This document shows, piece after piece, positions 18,530-25,808 of a stretch of 64,000 nt of DNA. Numbering within the stretch: the first letter of the stretch is position 1; each line of letters begins with the position of its first letter. Below the pieces are notes generated by a model. It did no database searches. It saw only the letters and a list, made by a program, of their open reading frames with translations, and was not told where the DNA came from. Source of the stretch: Chryseotalea sanaruensis (GTDB lineage Bacteria > Bacteroidota > Bacteroidia > Cytophagales > Cyclobacteriaceae); the NCBI RefSeq assembly GCF_003990915.1, contig NZ_BHXQ01000006.1, forward strand, positions 248,001-312,000. Reading direction: 5' to 3'. The position numbers were made by a program, and so were the translations under genes.

Positions 18530-18718
18530 ATGACCAGATCAAAAAAGATATTTTTAGGAGGAGCAGTGGTCTTTTTTATAGGTATCGCTTTTGCTTCTTA
18601 TGATATCAGCAGAAGAACCACATTTCCGGGTTCCAAACCGCAATTGCAGGAAAGAATTAAGAAGCAGTATAACCTCAGTGACTCCCTTGTCACCGATACG
18701 GTTAAAACCTCCAAATAA
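18530..18718 (+). CDS. Small single-pass membrane protein, 62 aa
   Basis: The ATG lies 2 bp after the GH57 stop, so it should be co-transcribed and perhaps translationally coupled. The N-terminus has basic residues followed by one hydrophobic helix (GGAVVFFIGIAFASYD, about residues 9-24). The rest is a short polar tail. No family is recognised. Position and membrane helix suggest a small envelope or accessory protein of the glucan operon, but nothing in the sequence shows its function. Confidence 0.6.
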   Translation: MTRSKKIFLGGAVVFFIGIAFASYDISRRTTFPGSKPQLQERIKKQYNLSDSLVTDTVKTSK

Positions 18719-18719
18719 G

Positions 18720-18750
18720 TTTGCATTTTTACGCTTCAATTGTACTTTTG
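18720..18750 (+). promoter_or_regulatory. Promoter of small RNA unit 1
   Basis: TTTG at 18720-18723, 19 nt, then TACTTTTG at 18743-18750: both boxes match the Bacteroidetes sigma-70 consensus exactly. The predicted start is about 18756, the first base or two of the leader shared with unit 2. Confidence 0.75.
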
Positions 18751-18755
18751 AAACG

Positions 18756-18818
18756 ATTAAAGCCAACTATAGACAAAATGCCCCCACTGTCGTGTACTCT
18801 AGGGGGCATTTGTTTTTT
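18756..18818 (+). ncRNA. Candidate small RNA, unit 1 of a tandem pair
   Basis: A perfect promoter is followed by a leader, GATTAAAGCCAACTATAGAC plus A (18755-18775), and then a 10-bp perfect hairpin AAATGCCCCC / GGGGGCATTT (18776-18811, 16-nt loop) with a T tail (TTTGTTTTTT). The predicted transcript is about 63 nt and contains no credible ORF. The same 21-nt leader recurs 168 bp downstream behind another promoter but before a different hairpin. Identical leaders with unrelated terminator stems suggest two paralogous short RNAs whose single-stranded 5' end carries the function. I know of no Rfam family that I can match to it by eye. The unit lies 38 bp after the glucan operon, so an alternative is an operon-end terminator with a fortuitous promoter. 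Confidence 0.55.
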
Positions 18819-18885
18819 ACAACCTTTTAAGTTTATCGCCAAAAAACACACTTTGTCCTACCATATTTCCGGTAGTCGATAGTAA

Positions 18886-18917
18886 TTCGTGCAGCTGAAC
18901 ACCAAACGCTACATTTG
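18886..18917 (+). promoter_or_regulatory. Promoter of small RNA unit 2
   Basis: TACATTTG at 18910-18917 matches the -7 consensus. The -33 region has TTCG at 18886-18889, 20 nt upstream, one base from TTTG. The 8 nt of the -7 box differ from unit 1 only at one of the two free positions. Confidence 0.6.
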
Positions 18918-18922
18918 AAACA

Positions 18923-18988
18923 GATTAAAGCCAACTATAGACAGGGATTATCCCCGGGAGTAGATGATTCCCGGGGATTTTCTATTTT
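18923..18988 (+). ncRNA. Candidate small RNA, unit 2 of a tandem pair
   Basis: The leader at 18923-18943 is identical over 21 nt to that of unit 1. It runs into a 10-bp perfect stem ATCCCCGGGA / TCCCGGGGAT (18950-18978, 9-nt loop) followed by TTTTCTATTTT. Predicted length is about 65 nt. The stem sequence is unrelated to that of unit 1, so the conservation is not simply duplication of a terminator. Together the two units look like a tandem family of short RNAs. Confidence 0.55.
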
Positions 18989-19113
18989 ATGGCTATAAAC
19001 ATTCAGGACGGCTAAATCAGATCAATAAATTCCCTCATCTCTCCATCCGTCTTCTATTACCAATTTTTCTCGAGGCTAGAACATCGCAGCTCACATCTCG
19101 TAATTCGTAACTA
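18989..19113. other. Gene-free spacer
   Basis: The remainder of the 443-bp gap between the small ORF and the symporter. No ORF or RNA is visible apart from a short CGTAATTCGTAA direct repeat at 19099-19110, one of several intergenic microrepeats in this window. Confidence 0.5.
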
Positions 19114-19144
19114 TTTGCAAAAAATCATCATCGGATTATTTTTG
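19114..19144 (+). promoter_or_regulatory. Promoter of the symporter gene
   Basis: TTTG at 19114-19117 and TATTTTTG at 19137-19144 are separated by 19 nt, a perfect Bacteroidetes promoter. The start would be near 19151, only about 11 nt before the TTG start codon. Confidence 0.75.
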
Positions 19145-19161
19145 TGAGATAATAATCGATC

Positions 19162-20538
19162 TTGCTGGTAGCCTCTATCATCCTTTATTTGCTTATCACC
19201 ATAGCCATTGGCTTTTGGGCTTCCCGCAAGGTAAAGGGCTCTGGTGATTTTTTGTTAGCAGGAAGAAGTTTGCCGATGGTGCTGAGTACTTCAGCACTCT
19301 TCGCCACCTGGTTTGGTTCGGAAACGGTTTTTGGTGCATCATCGCAGTTTTTAGAAGGAGGACTTTTCGCAGTTATTGAAGATCCTTTTGGCGCTGCACT
19401 TTGTCTTTTACTTTTCGGTACTTTCTTCGCACGAAAATTGTACAATATGAACCTGCTCACTCTCGGAGATTACTTCAAGGTGCGCTTTGGTAGAAGAACA
19501 GAAATTGTAGCAAGTGTTTTTATGGTGCCTGCATACTTCGGCTATACAGCGGCACAGCTTGTAGCACTCGGACTTATCTCCAACGTGGTGATGGGTATTC
19601 CGGTGTGGCAAGGTATTGTTGTAAGCGCAGTGGTGGTAACACTTTATACGTATGTAGGTGGCATGTGGGCAATTTCAATTACTGATTTTGTTCAGAGTAT
19701 AATCATAGTTGTGGGGTTGTTAATTCTTGCTTACATCATGCTTGATAAAGCGGGTGGCTTTAACAATGTCATCTCGAATGTTCCCGATGGCACATTTCAA
19801 TTTTTTCCTAAACCAGATGCCATAAGTATTGTCAATTGGTTTGCAGCCTGGTCGGTGTTAGGACTTGGCTCCATTCCTTCACAAGATGTTTTTCAAAGAA
19901 CGATGTCATCAGGCTCTGCATCGGTAGCAGTGCGCTCTTGCTTTTTTGCGGCCTTTCTTTATTTAACCATTGCCATGTTACCCTTGCTGATTAGTCTTTG
20001 CGTTAAATATACGTATCCCGCTGAAATAGCAGGTGATACACAATTGACTTTGTTAAACATGGTTTTGCAGCATACAGCCATGCCAGTTCAGATATTATTT
20101 TTTGGATCGCTCTTATCTGCCATTATGAGTACAACCAGTTCATCGATGCTGGCACCGGCTGCGTTATTTTCAGAAAATATTGTAAAACCACTCACGCAAC
20201 ATAAAGTAAGTGACAAACAATTACTTTATACTACAAGAGTTTCCTTAGTTGTATTCAGTGCAATAGCTACAGTTCTTGCTGGTATGAATTCTGATATATA
20301 CGAACTGGTTGGCATGTCTTCTATTCTAAGTCTTGTTTCACTTTTTATACCACTCACTTTTGGCTTGTATTGGAAACGTTCTAACAGCATGGGAGCACTT
20401 ATATCAATTATAAGTGGCATGCTGGTTTGGTTTTACTTTGAATTATTTCCAGTTACAATTCCTTCTTTGGTAATAGGTACACTAACAAGCATGGCGGGCA
20501 TGGTGGTAGGAAGCTTGCTGTTTCAAGTGAAGAAATAG
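19162..20538 (+). CDS. Sodium/solute symporter (SSS family)
   Basis: A 458-aa integral membrane protein with about 13 predicted helices and SSS-family features: an N-terminal LITIAIGFWASRK segment, GRSLPMVLSTSALFATWFGSE split around helix 2, and a conserved GLGSIPSQDVFQR loop. Members carry proline, pantothenate, sugars or carboxylates with sodium; the substrate cannot be told here. The start is a TTG at 19162: an in-frame stop at 19153-19155 rules out anything upstream, and no ATG occurs before well into the first helices. With the promoter at 19114-19144 the mRNA leader would be about 11 nt. It is monocistronic and convergent with the transferase gene. Confidence 0.88.
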   Translation: MLVASIILYLLITIAIGFWASRKVKGSGDFLLAGRSLPMVLSTSALFATWFGSETVFGASSQFLEGGLFAVIEDPFGAALCLLLFGTFFARKLYNMNLLTLGDYFKVRFGRRTEIVASVFMVPAYFGYTAAQLVALGLISNVVMGIPVWQGIVVSAVVVTLYTYVGGMWAISITDFVQSIIIVVGLLILAYIMLDKAGGFNNVISNVPDGTFQFFPKPDAISIVNWFAAWSVLGLGSIPSQDVFQRTMSSGSASVAVRSCFFAAFLYLTIAMLPLLISLCVKYTYPAEIAGDTQLTLLNMVLQHTAMPVQILFFGSLLSAIMSTTSSSMLAPAALFSENIVKPLTQHKVSDKQLLYTTRVSLVVFSAIATVLAGMNSDIYELVGMSSILSLVSLFIPLTFGLYWKRSNSMGALISIISGMLVWFYFELFPVTIPSLVIGTLTSMAGMVVGSLLFQVKK

Positions 20539-20541
20539 AAT

Positions 20542-20560
20542 TAGCTATGAGCCATGAGCT
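20542..20560. repeat. Intergenic microrepeat of GAGCTATGAGC type
   Basis: AGCTATGAGCCATGAGCT is an imperfect short iteration (GCTATGAGC / CCATGAGCT). It lies between convergent genes and belongs to the group of low-complexity intergenic repeats seen elsewhere in the window (16083, 25809, 54512, 63301). Confidence 0.4.
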
Positions 20561-20679
20561 GCTAGAGAATTAGAATACTGGTTTAATTGTATTCTTTATG
20601 CAAGAATTCTTTCCATGTAAAGTACCCTTCAACTCTATTCACCATCATAACTCGCAGCTTGTATTTAGTGTCTATGCCC

Positions 20680-22365
20680 TTAAAATCCATCTGCTGTATC
20701 ATCGCCCCTCGGATCGGCACCACCCTCCAGTTTACCATCGCTTCTCACCAGAATGGCATCAACACGGCCCATGCTGCCTCTGCTTCTAAAAGTATGTCCC
20801 ATCTTTACAAGCTTCAGACTATCTTTTTCACTTAATGCACCCTTCTCATTAAAAATAACATCAGGCAACCATTGGCTATGCGTACGTTTGGAAGCTACTG
20901 CATCTTGCATAGTCATGTCGTGTTCCACCACATTCAAAATAGTTTGAAAGACAGAGTTAATAATAGTGGTACCACCGGGTGTTCCTACCACCATAAATAA
21001 TTTTCCATCTTTTTCTACGATGGTTGGTGTCATGGAACTGAGCATGCGTTTATTGGGAAGAATTTTATTGGCTTCACCACCAATAGCACCATACATATTG
21101 GGTACTCCGGGTTTAGCACTGAAATCATCCATTTCATTATTCAATAAGAAACCTGCACCGGCCACCACTACAGCTGAGCCATAACTACCATTGAGCGTAG
21201 TAGTAACCGACACAGCATTACCCTTTGCATCAATGACAGAAAGGTGAGTAGTCTGTTCTGATTCTTTCTCTGTTAAAACGCCAGCACTAACTTCACTGCT
21301 TGGTGTTGCCTTATCAGGATTGAATGATAGCATACGCGTGGCAACGTACAGACTATCCGTTAATTGATCTACATCTACCGCTACAAAATCAGGATCACCC
21401 AAATGTGCAGCACGATCTGCATACGCTCTTCGCTGTGCTTCAGTTAATAGATGTATGGTTTTGCTGGTATTCCATCCCCAGGATTTTACAGGTTGTTTTT
21501 CTACAGCTTTCAATAATTGTAGTAAGGCTACACCACCACTGGAAGGTGGTGGCATAGAAATAACATTATAGTTTTTATAAGTGCCGCTGATGGGTTGTCG
21601 CCATACTGCTGCATAAGCTTTCAAATCATCATGTGTAATAATCCCATTTCCTCTCACCATTTCAGCTACTATACTATCGGCTGTCGCACCTTCATAAAAA
21701 CCAGCCATGCCCTGATCGCGAATGCGTTCCAACGTTCTTCCTAAATCTTCGTGGAATATTGAATCACCCTCTTGCCACATTTCTTTCAGTAAATTTTCAG
21801 GTAAAACAGTATTGTACTTTATTAAATCTTCCTGCAGATCATTAAACCCAGAAGCTTCCTTTTTTGTGAGCACAAAACCTTTCAAGGCCAGGTCGATAGC
21901 AGGTTGCACAAGTTCAGACCAGGGAATACTTCCATATTTTTGATGTGCAGCCCACAAGCCTGCCACTGTTCCGGGTACACCAGAAGCAAGATGGCCGTAA
22001 AGACTAAGATTTGTTTCTACTTCTCCTGTTTCGCCTAAATACATGTCGGTGCTTGCTGCGCCTGGAGCCTTTTCACGATAATCCAATGCATCGGTGGCAC
22101 CATTATTCATTCGCACAACCATAAAACCACCACCGCCAATGTTACCAGCAGCAGGATGTACAACGGCTAATGCAAACTGAGTCGCTATGGAGGCATCTAT
22201 GGCATTACCACCCTTGCGCAAAACAGCTGCGCCTACGCCAGAAGCTAGGGGGTGAGCGGATACAACCATGGCAGAATCTGCAACAAGTCCAACCACACTT
22301 TCGCGTTTCGGTGAACATGCGGCTACTGCAACGACCAATAAAAGGAAAAATAAGCGTTTCATCAT
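20680..22365 (-). CDS. ggt: Gamma-glutamyltransferase, lipoprotein form
   Basis: A 561-aa Ntn-hydrolase that cleaves or transfers the gamma-glutamyl group of glutathione and related peptides. The precursor self-cleaves before the catalytic Thr; the site is QTTHLSVIDAKGNAVS, making Thr372 the nucleophile and new N-terminus of the small subunit. Other family blocks are the N-terminal GGNAIDASIA, PPPSSGG at about 272-278, SSMTPTIV and the VGTPGGTTI oxyanion region. Unusually for a periplasmic enzyme, the signal peptide carries a lipobox (VAAC, Cys17), so it should be membrane-anchored. The TetR-type gene is divergent from it across 57 bp. Confidence 0.95.
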   Translation of the reverse strand: MMKRLFFLLLVVAVAACSPKRESVVGLVADSAMVVSAHPLASGVGAAVLRKGGNAIDASIATQFALAVVHPAAGNIGGGGFMVVRMNNGATDALDYREKAPGAASTDMYLGETGEVETNLSLYGHLASGVPGTVAGLWAAHQKYGSIPWSELVQPAIDLALKGFVLTKKEASGFNDLQEDLIKYNTVLPENLLKEMWQEGDSIFHEDLGRTLERIRDQGMAGFYEGATADSIVAEMVRGNGIITHDDLKAYAAVWRQPISGTYKNYNVISMPPPSSGGVALLQLLKAVEKQPVKSWGWNTSKTIHLLTEAQRRAYADRAAHLGDPDFVAVDVDQLTDSLYVATRMLSFNPDKATPSSEVSAGVLTEKESEQTTHLSVIDAKGNAVSVTTTLNGSYGSAVVVAGAGFLLNNEMDDFSAKPGVPNMYGAIGGEANKILPNKRMLSSMTPTIVEKDGKLFMVVGTPGGTTIINSVFQTILNVVEHDMTMQDAVASKRTHSQWLPDVIFNEKGALSEKDSLKLVKMGHTFRSRGSMGRVDAILVRSDGKLEGGADPRGDDTADGF

Positions 22366-22372
22366 CTTTACT

Positions 22373-22385
22373 TTGGTTAAGCCAA
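22373..22385. promoter_or_regulatory. Inverted repeat between ggt and the TetR gene
   Basis: TTGGTTAAGCCAA has 4-bp arms TTGG/CCAA around a near-symmetric centre and lies in the 57-bp divergent spacer. A TetR-family operator would be expected here. It is short and could be chance. Confidence 0.3.
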
Positions 22386-22422
22386 GCTTTTGCTACAATT
22401 TAATAGATAATAAGCCACCCCC

Positions 22423-23058
22423 ATGAGTCTTAGAAAAGAAAAATCAGCTCGTTTAAAAGTGCAGATATTAGAACAAACCTTAAAACATGTCGGAAAGCGA
22501 TCATTTGAGGATTTATATGTCGATGATATCTGCGATAAAGTAAAAATTTCCAAAGTCACCTTCTTCAAGTACTTCCCGCAAAAGGAAGACGTATTGATGT
22601 ACTACTTGCGAATCTGTTGTTTGCAAAGATTAGTGGAGATGCGTGACAAACCGAGAACAGGCGTGCAAGGTATTTACTACTTGTTCGAAAAGGCAGCCGA
22701 AGAATATGACCAGTATCCTGGCTTAATGCTGAGCATGGTAGCTTACATGGCCGACATGAAACGTGGCATTAAACCCTTTCCGGTAAAGCCAGAAGAAAAG
22801 GAATTACTGCATCCTTCTATTCCGGACATACAGCAGGTAGAGATACAATCGCTGGACCAGATGCTGGAGCGTTTTACGCTGGAAGCCATTTTGAATAAAG
22901 AGATTACGAAATCGACAGCGACAAGAGACATATCTAATATGTTGCTTTCTAATTTGTTAGGCTCGATCATAACGGCTCACACCAATCAGATAAGCTCACC
23001 AAAAGTTTTCTTTAAGCGTAATGCCGAGTGGCTGCTAAACGGTTTACAATCCAACTAG
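22423..23058 (+). CDS. TetR/AcrR family transcriptional regulator
   Basis: A 211-aa protein with an N-terminal TetR-type helix-turn-helix: residues about 10-50 contain the helices ILEQTLKHVGKRSFEDL and VDDICDKVKISKVTFFKYFP, the last being the recognition helix with the family's typical TFFKYF ending. The C-terminal 150 residues are helical and unique, as usual for the ligand-binding domain. It is divergent from ggt and converges with, and overlaps by 4 bp, the small lipoprotein gene at 23055. The likely target is its own promoter or ggt; the ligand is unknown. Confidence 0.88.
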   Translation: MSLRKEKSARLKVQILEQTLKHVGKRSFEDLYVDDICDKVKISKVTFFKYFPQKEDVLMYYLRICCLQRLVEMRDKPRTGVQGIYYLFEKAAEEYDQYPGLMLSMVAYMADMKRGIKPFPVKPEEKELLHPSIPDIQQVEIQSLDQMLERFTLEAILNKEITKSTATRDISNMLLSNLLGSIITAHTNQISSPKVFFKRNAEWLLNGLQSN

Positions 23059-23258
23059 CCTCTCATCTTTACCTTTTTTACACCTTGCTTCTCCGGATAA
23101 AAACGGAGACGCCCAATATGCCATTTTCTTTTGTAGGTGTGCTTATTGTACCAGCTATTGTGGGTGCGTGGTTTCACTACGGTTACCGTATTACCTCTGC
23201 CTGAAGCACAGGCAGAAGTCAACAATAATCCAAGTAGAAAAGCAGTGATTTTGATCAT
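23055..23258 (-). CDS. Small basic lipoprotein, 67 aa
   Basis: Starting at the internal ATG (23258), the product begins MIKITAFLLGLLLTSAC, a good lipoprotein signal peptide with lipobox TSAC. An earlier in-frame ATG at 23276 adds six residues. The mature part is basic (HNSWYNKHTYKRKW and EKQGVKKVKMRG) with several aromatic residues, similar in style to short Bacteroidetes lipoproteins that may bind peptidoglycan or LPS. The function is unknown. It overlaps the end of the TetR gene by 4 bp on the opposite strand. Confidence 0.65.
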   Translation of the reverse strand: MIKITAFLLGLLLTSACASGRGNTVTVVKPRTHNSWYNKHTYKRKWHIGRLRFYPEKQGVKKVKMRG

Positions 23259-23290
23259 GGCAAGCCTACGCAACATACTGTATATTTAAG

Positions 23291-23307
23291 TTGTTTAATT
23301 TAAACAA
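23291..23307. promoter_or_regulatory. Palindrome in the dps divergent spacer
   Basis: TTGTTTAATTTAAACAA is a near-perfect 17-bp palindrome with arms TTGTTTAA / TTAAACAA offset only at its centre. It lies between the divergent small lipoprotein gene and dps. It resembles a dimeric regulator site. A similar TTGTTT/AAACAA palindrome precedes trxB at 62313, but with a shorter spacer. Confidence 0.4.
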
Positions 23308-23400
23308 ATTAATTCATGAAATGGCCATGTAAATGCTTTGCCCTACTGCAAATAATCCGGGGAGCCATTCCATGTGACCTTAAACAAAAATTATAAACAC

Positions 23401-23880
23401 ATGAAAAAGACAAATGCTATAGGACTTAACGAAACAGATGCACTGCAATTATCTAACGGCCTCAATGATTTGCTTGCTAACTACCAGATATTCTATATGA
23501 ATACTCGCGGGTATCATTGGAATATTAAGGGAGAGAAGTTTTTTGAGCTACATCTTAAATTTGAAGAGTTGTACAACAATGCCTTGTTAAAAGTTGATGA
23601 AATAGCAGAACGTATTCTGACTTTGGGTTACAATCCTGTGCACAGTTACAGCGAATACATTAAAATGGCGGCTATACAAGAGCGTGTTAATGTGTCGGAT
23701 GGCGTGCAGGCAGTTGGATATATTGTAGAAAGTTTTAAAACCCTTATTTCTAAGGAACGCGAGTTGTTACAATTATCAGCAGAAGCCAATGATGAAGGTA
23801 CTAACGCATTAATGAGTGATTACATACGCGAGCAGGAAAAGTTAGTGTGGATGTATTCTGCTTTTTTAGCGCGTAAATAA
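23401..23880 (+). CDS. dps: Dps-family ferritin-like protein
   Basis: About 159 aa from the ATG at 23401 (MKKTNAIG); a GTG nine codons upstream at 23374 is possible but gives an unlikely N-terminus. Dps forms 12-subunit shells that bind DNA, oxidise Fe(II) with peroxide and store iron. The inter-subunit ferroxidase residues are recognisable in NTRGYHWNIKG (His) and FFELHLKFEELYNNALLKVDEIAER (His, Asp, Glu). There is no obvious Lys-rich DNA-binding tail, so DNA binding may be weak. It is monocistronic, with a palindromic candidate operator about 100 bp upstream. Confidence 0.93.
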   Translation: MKKTNAIGLNETDALQLSNGLNDLLANYQIFYMNTRGYHWNIKGEKFFELHLKFEELYNNALLKVDEIAERILTLGYNPVHSYSEYIKMAAIQERVNVSDGVQAVGYIVESFKTLISKERELLQLSAEANDEGTNALMSDYIREQEKLVWMYSAFLARK

Positions 23881-23999
23881 TTTTTGTTCCTATACTACTT
23901 TAAAATTTGTCAGCCAGACTACACATGCGCTCTTAAATGCCTCAGAAGAGCACCTTTCTATCTAACTTTCGTTATGTTATTGAAACAAATCAGTTAACA

Positions 24000-24440
24000 A
24001 TGAAAGCGATTGCAGTTACAATCTTTATGTTAGGCAGTGCCATCGTTATGGCACAAGAGTTAAAAGGCAAAGTATTTACTACCAGTAAAGGTGCTATAGA
24101 TGGTTACGATGTTGTGGCGTACTTCACAGATGCTAAACCAGTAAAAGGAGACAAACAATTTGCACATCAGTGGGAGGGTGCAACCTGGTACTTTGCTTCA
24201 GCCGACCATCGCGATTTATTTAAGGCCGAACCCAAAAAATATGCTCCGGCTTTTGGTGGCTTCTGCGCTTATGGTGTATCGCAAGGATATAAGGTAAAAA
24301 TTGAAGCCGATGCCTGGGACATTGTAGACGGTGTACTCTACCTGAACTACGATATGGGCGTGCAGAAATCATGGAAAAAGGATAAGACAGGTTATATCAC
24401 TAAAGCCAACAATAACTGGGCAAGTTTAAAAGATCAATAA
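24000..24440 (+). CDS. YHS-domain exported protein
   Basis: About 146 aa from the ATG at 24000, which begins a clean Sec signal peptide (MKAIAVTIFMLGSAIVMAQ, likely cleavage after MA). An upstream ATG at 23937 would bury the signal peptide. The mature protein holds a YHS domain: IDGYDVVAYF, HQWEGATWYFASADHRDLF, and FGGFCAYGVSQGYKV with its single Cys. These domains are found in copper and heavy-metal proteins and in periplasmic proteins of unknown role. It lies upstream of, but is not clearly linked to, tRNA-Asp. Confidence 0.88.
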   Translation: MKAIAVTIFMLGSAIVMAQELKGKVFTTSKGAIDGYDVVAYFTDAKPVKGDKQFAHQWEGATWYFASADHRDLFKAEPKKYAPAFGGFCAYGVSQGYKVKIEADAWDIVDGVLYLNYDMGVQKSWKKDKTGYITKANNNWASLKDQ

Positions 24441-24457
24441 GATTTTTTGTGTGATGG

Positions 24458-24488
24458 TTTGCATAAACGAAAGCGGATACTATCTTTG
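24458..24488 (+). promoter_or_regulatory. Promoter of tRNA-Asp
   Basis: TTTG at 24458-24461, 19 nt, TATCTTTG at 24481-24488: a perfect match. Transcription would start near 24495, 33 nt before the mature tRNA 5' end. Confidence 0.8.
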
Positions 24489-24527
24489 CACTCCCTTTCA
24501 GACACCTCGTGTCGAAAAAGTGGAAAA

Positions 24528-24601
24528 GGTCCGGTAGTTCAGCTGGTTAGAATGCCTGCCTGTCACGCAGGAGGTCGCGGGTTCGAGTCCCGTCCGGACC
24601 G
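24528..24601 (+). tRNA. tRNA-Asp (GTC)
   Basis: A 74-nt cloverleaf: acceptor GGTCCGG / CCGGACC with discriminator G, D-arm with GTTC/GAAT, anticodon stem CCTGC/GCAGG around loop CTGTCAC (anticodon GTC), and T-arm GGTTCGAGTCC. The 3' CCA is not encoded. A strong promoter and terminator flank it. Confidence 0.97.
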
Positions 24602-24602
24602 C

Positions 24603-24640
24603 AAAAGCCTCTCTAGAAATAGAGAGGCTTTTCGTTTTTA
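24603..24640 (+). terminator. Terminator after tRNA-Asp
   Basis: Perfect 12-bp stem AAAAGCCTCTCT / AGAGAGGCTTTT (24603-24632) with a 6-nt loop, followed by CGTTTTTA. It begins one base after the tRNA discriminator. Confidence 0.9.
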
Positions 24641-24821
24641 AGAGCTCTCTCTTTTAACTGGAATGTCTTTTCACATTAATTTTGGCTAACACTCATTTGC
24701 TCCTTCTTTTGAAATTTAACATTGATATGAAGAGCCTTAGCTTTTAAGATTCTATAAATCAACTACTTATAAATCTTACCCCCCCGTTTTTTGCCTAAAA
24801 AGCGAGATATTAAAAAACTAT

Positions 24822-24829
24822 TAACTTTG
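24822..24829 (+). promoter_or_regulatory. -7 element before accA
   Basis: TAACTTTG matches TAnnTTTG exactly and lies 25 nt before the accA ATG. No TTTG lies at the usual -33 spacing; the nearest (24790-24793) is 28 nt away, so only the -7 box is supported. Confidence 0.5.
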
Positions 24830-24854
24830 TCGCCTCACTAATGGATAGAGCCTA

Positions 24855-25805
24855 ATGAATCTTTTGGATTTTGAAAAACCTATTGCTGAACTTGAATCGA
24901 AACTGGAAGACATGAAGACACTGGCAGGCGATAGCGACAAAGAAGTGCAAGCCGCAGTGAAAGCCCTCGAAAAGAAAATATTGGACCTGAAAAAAGAAAC
25001 TTTTGAAAACCTGACCGGCTGGCAAAGAGTACAGCTTTCTCGTCACCCCGACAGACCGTATACGCTTGACTACATCTATGAGATCACCACAGATTTCATA
25101 GAGTTGCATGGCGACCGCAATGTAGCCGATGATAAGGCGATGGTAGGTGGTTTAGGAACAATTGAAGGTCAGACGTTCATGATCATCGGTCAACAGAAAG
25201 GTCGTAATACCAAACAGCGCCAGATGCGTAACTTTGGTATGGCCAATCCTGAAGGCTATCGTAAGGCCCTGCGCCTGATGAAGATGGCGGAGAAATTTAA
25301 TAAGCCCATTATTACTTTTATAGATACACCCGGAGCTTTTCCAGGACTTGAAGCAGAAGAGCGCGGACAAGGTGAAGCCATTGCACGCAACTTGAAAGAG
25401 ATGTTCATGTTAAAAGTGCCTGTTATATGTATAGTGATTGGTGAAGGTGCATCGGGTGGTGCTTTAGGTATAGCGATTGGTGATAAAGTATTAATGCTTG
25501 AGAATACCTGGTACTCTGTAATCTCTCCGGAATCCTGTTCATCTATTTTATGGAGGAGTTGGGATTATAAAGAGCAAGCAGCCGAAGTATTAAAGCTTAC
25601 CGGTAAAGATATGTTGTCATTAAAATTGATTGATGGCATTGTAAAAGAACCACTGGGCGGTGCACATACCAACTTGAAATGGATGTCGCAGGAAGTTAAG
25701 AAGGTTATTATGGATAACTTCAAAGAATTGAATAAGCTCACACCTGAAGACCGCATTAGTAAACGCATTGATAAATTCTGTGCGATGGGTGTGGTGAAAG
25801 AATAA
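24855..25805 (+). CDS. accA: Acetyl-CoA carboxylase carboxyltransferase subunit alpha
   Basis: A 316-aa cytoplasmic protein, the alpha half of the carboxyltransferase that moves the carboxyl group from carboxybiotin to acetyl-CoA for fatty acid synthesis. The N-terminal coiled region LLDFEKPIAELESKLEDM and the family blocks RHPDRP, HGDRN, GQQKGR, FIDTPGAFPG and GEGASGGALGI (oxyanion and acyl-CoA site) are all present. Length matches E. coli AccA (319 aa). accD, accB and accC are elsewhere, which is common. A terminator follows 40 bp after the stop. Confidence 0.97.
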   Translation: MNLLDFEKPIAELESKLEDMKTLAGDSDKEVQAAVKALEKKILDLKKETFENLTGWQRVQLSRHPDRPYTLDYIYEITTDFIELHGDRNVADDKAMVGGLGTIEGQTFMIIGQQKGRNTKQRQMRNFGMANPEGYRKALRLMKMAEKFNKPIITFIDTPGAFPGLEAEERGQGEAIARNLKEMFMLKVPVICIVIGEGASGGALGIAIGDKVLMLENTWYSVISPESCSSILWRSWDYKEQAAEVLKLTGKDMLSLKLIDGIVKEPLGGAHTNLKWMSQEVKKVIMDNFKELNKLTPEDRISKRIDKFCAMGVVKE

Positions 25806-25808
25806 TCA

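Noticed and set aside
18591..18830. Alternative ORF overlapping the 62-aa gene and the small RNA unit
   Set aside because: It would run through a promoter and a terminator and overlaps a better-placed gene with a membrane helix.
20587..20835. ORFs on the plus strand over the end of the ggt gene
   Set aside because: They are antisense shadows of a well-supported gamma-glutamyltransferase gene.
24447..24641. ORF of 64 codons spanning tRNA-Asp
   Set aside because: It overlaps the whole tRNA and its terminator and has no recognisable protein features; the tRNA fully explains the sequence.
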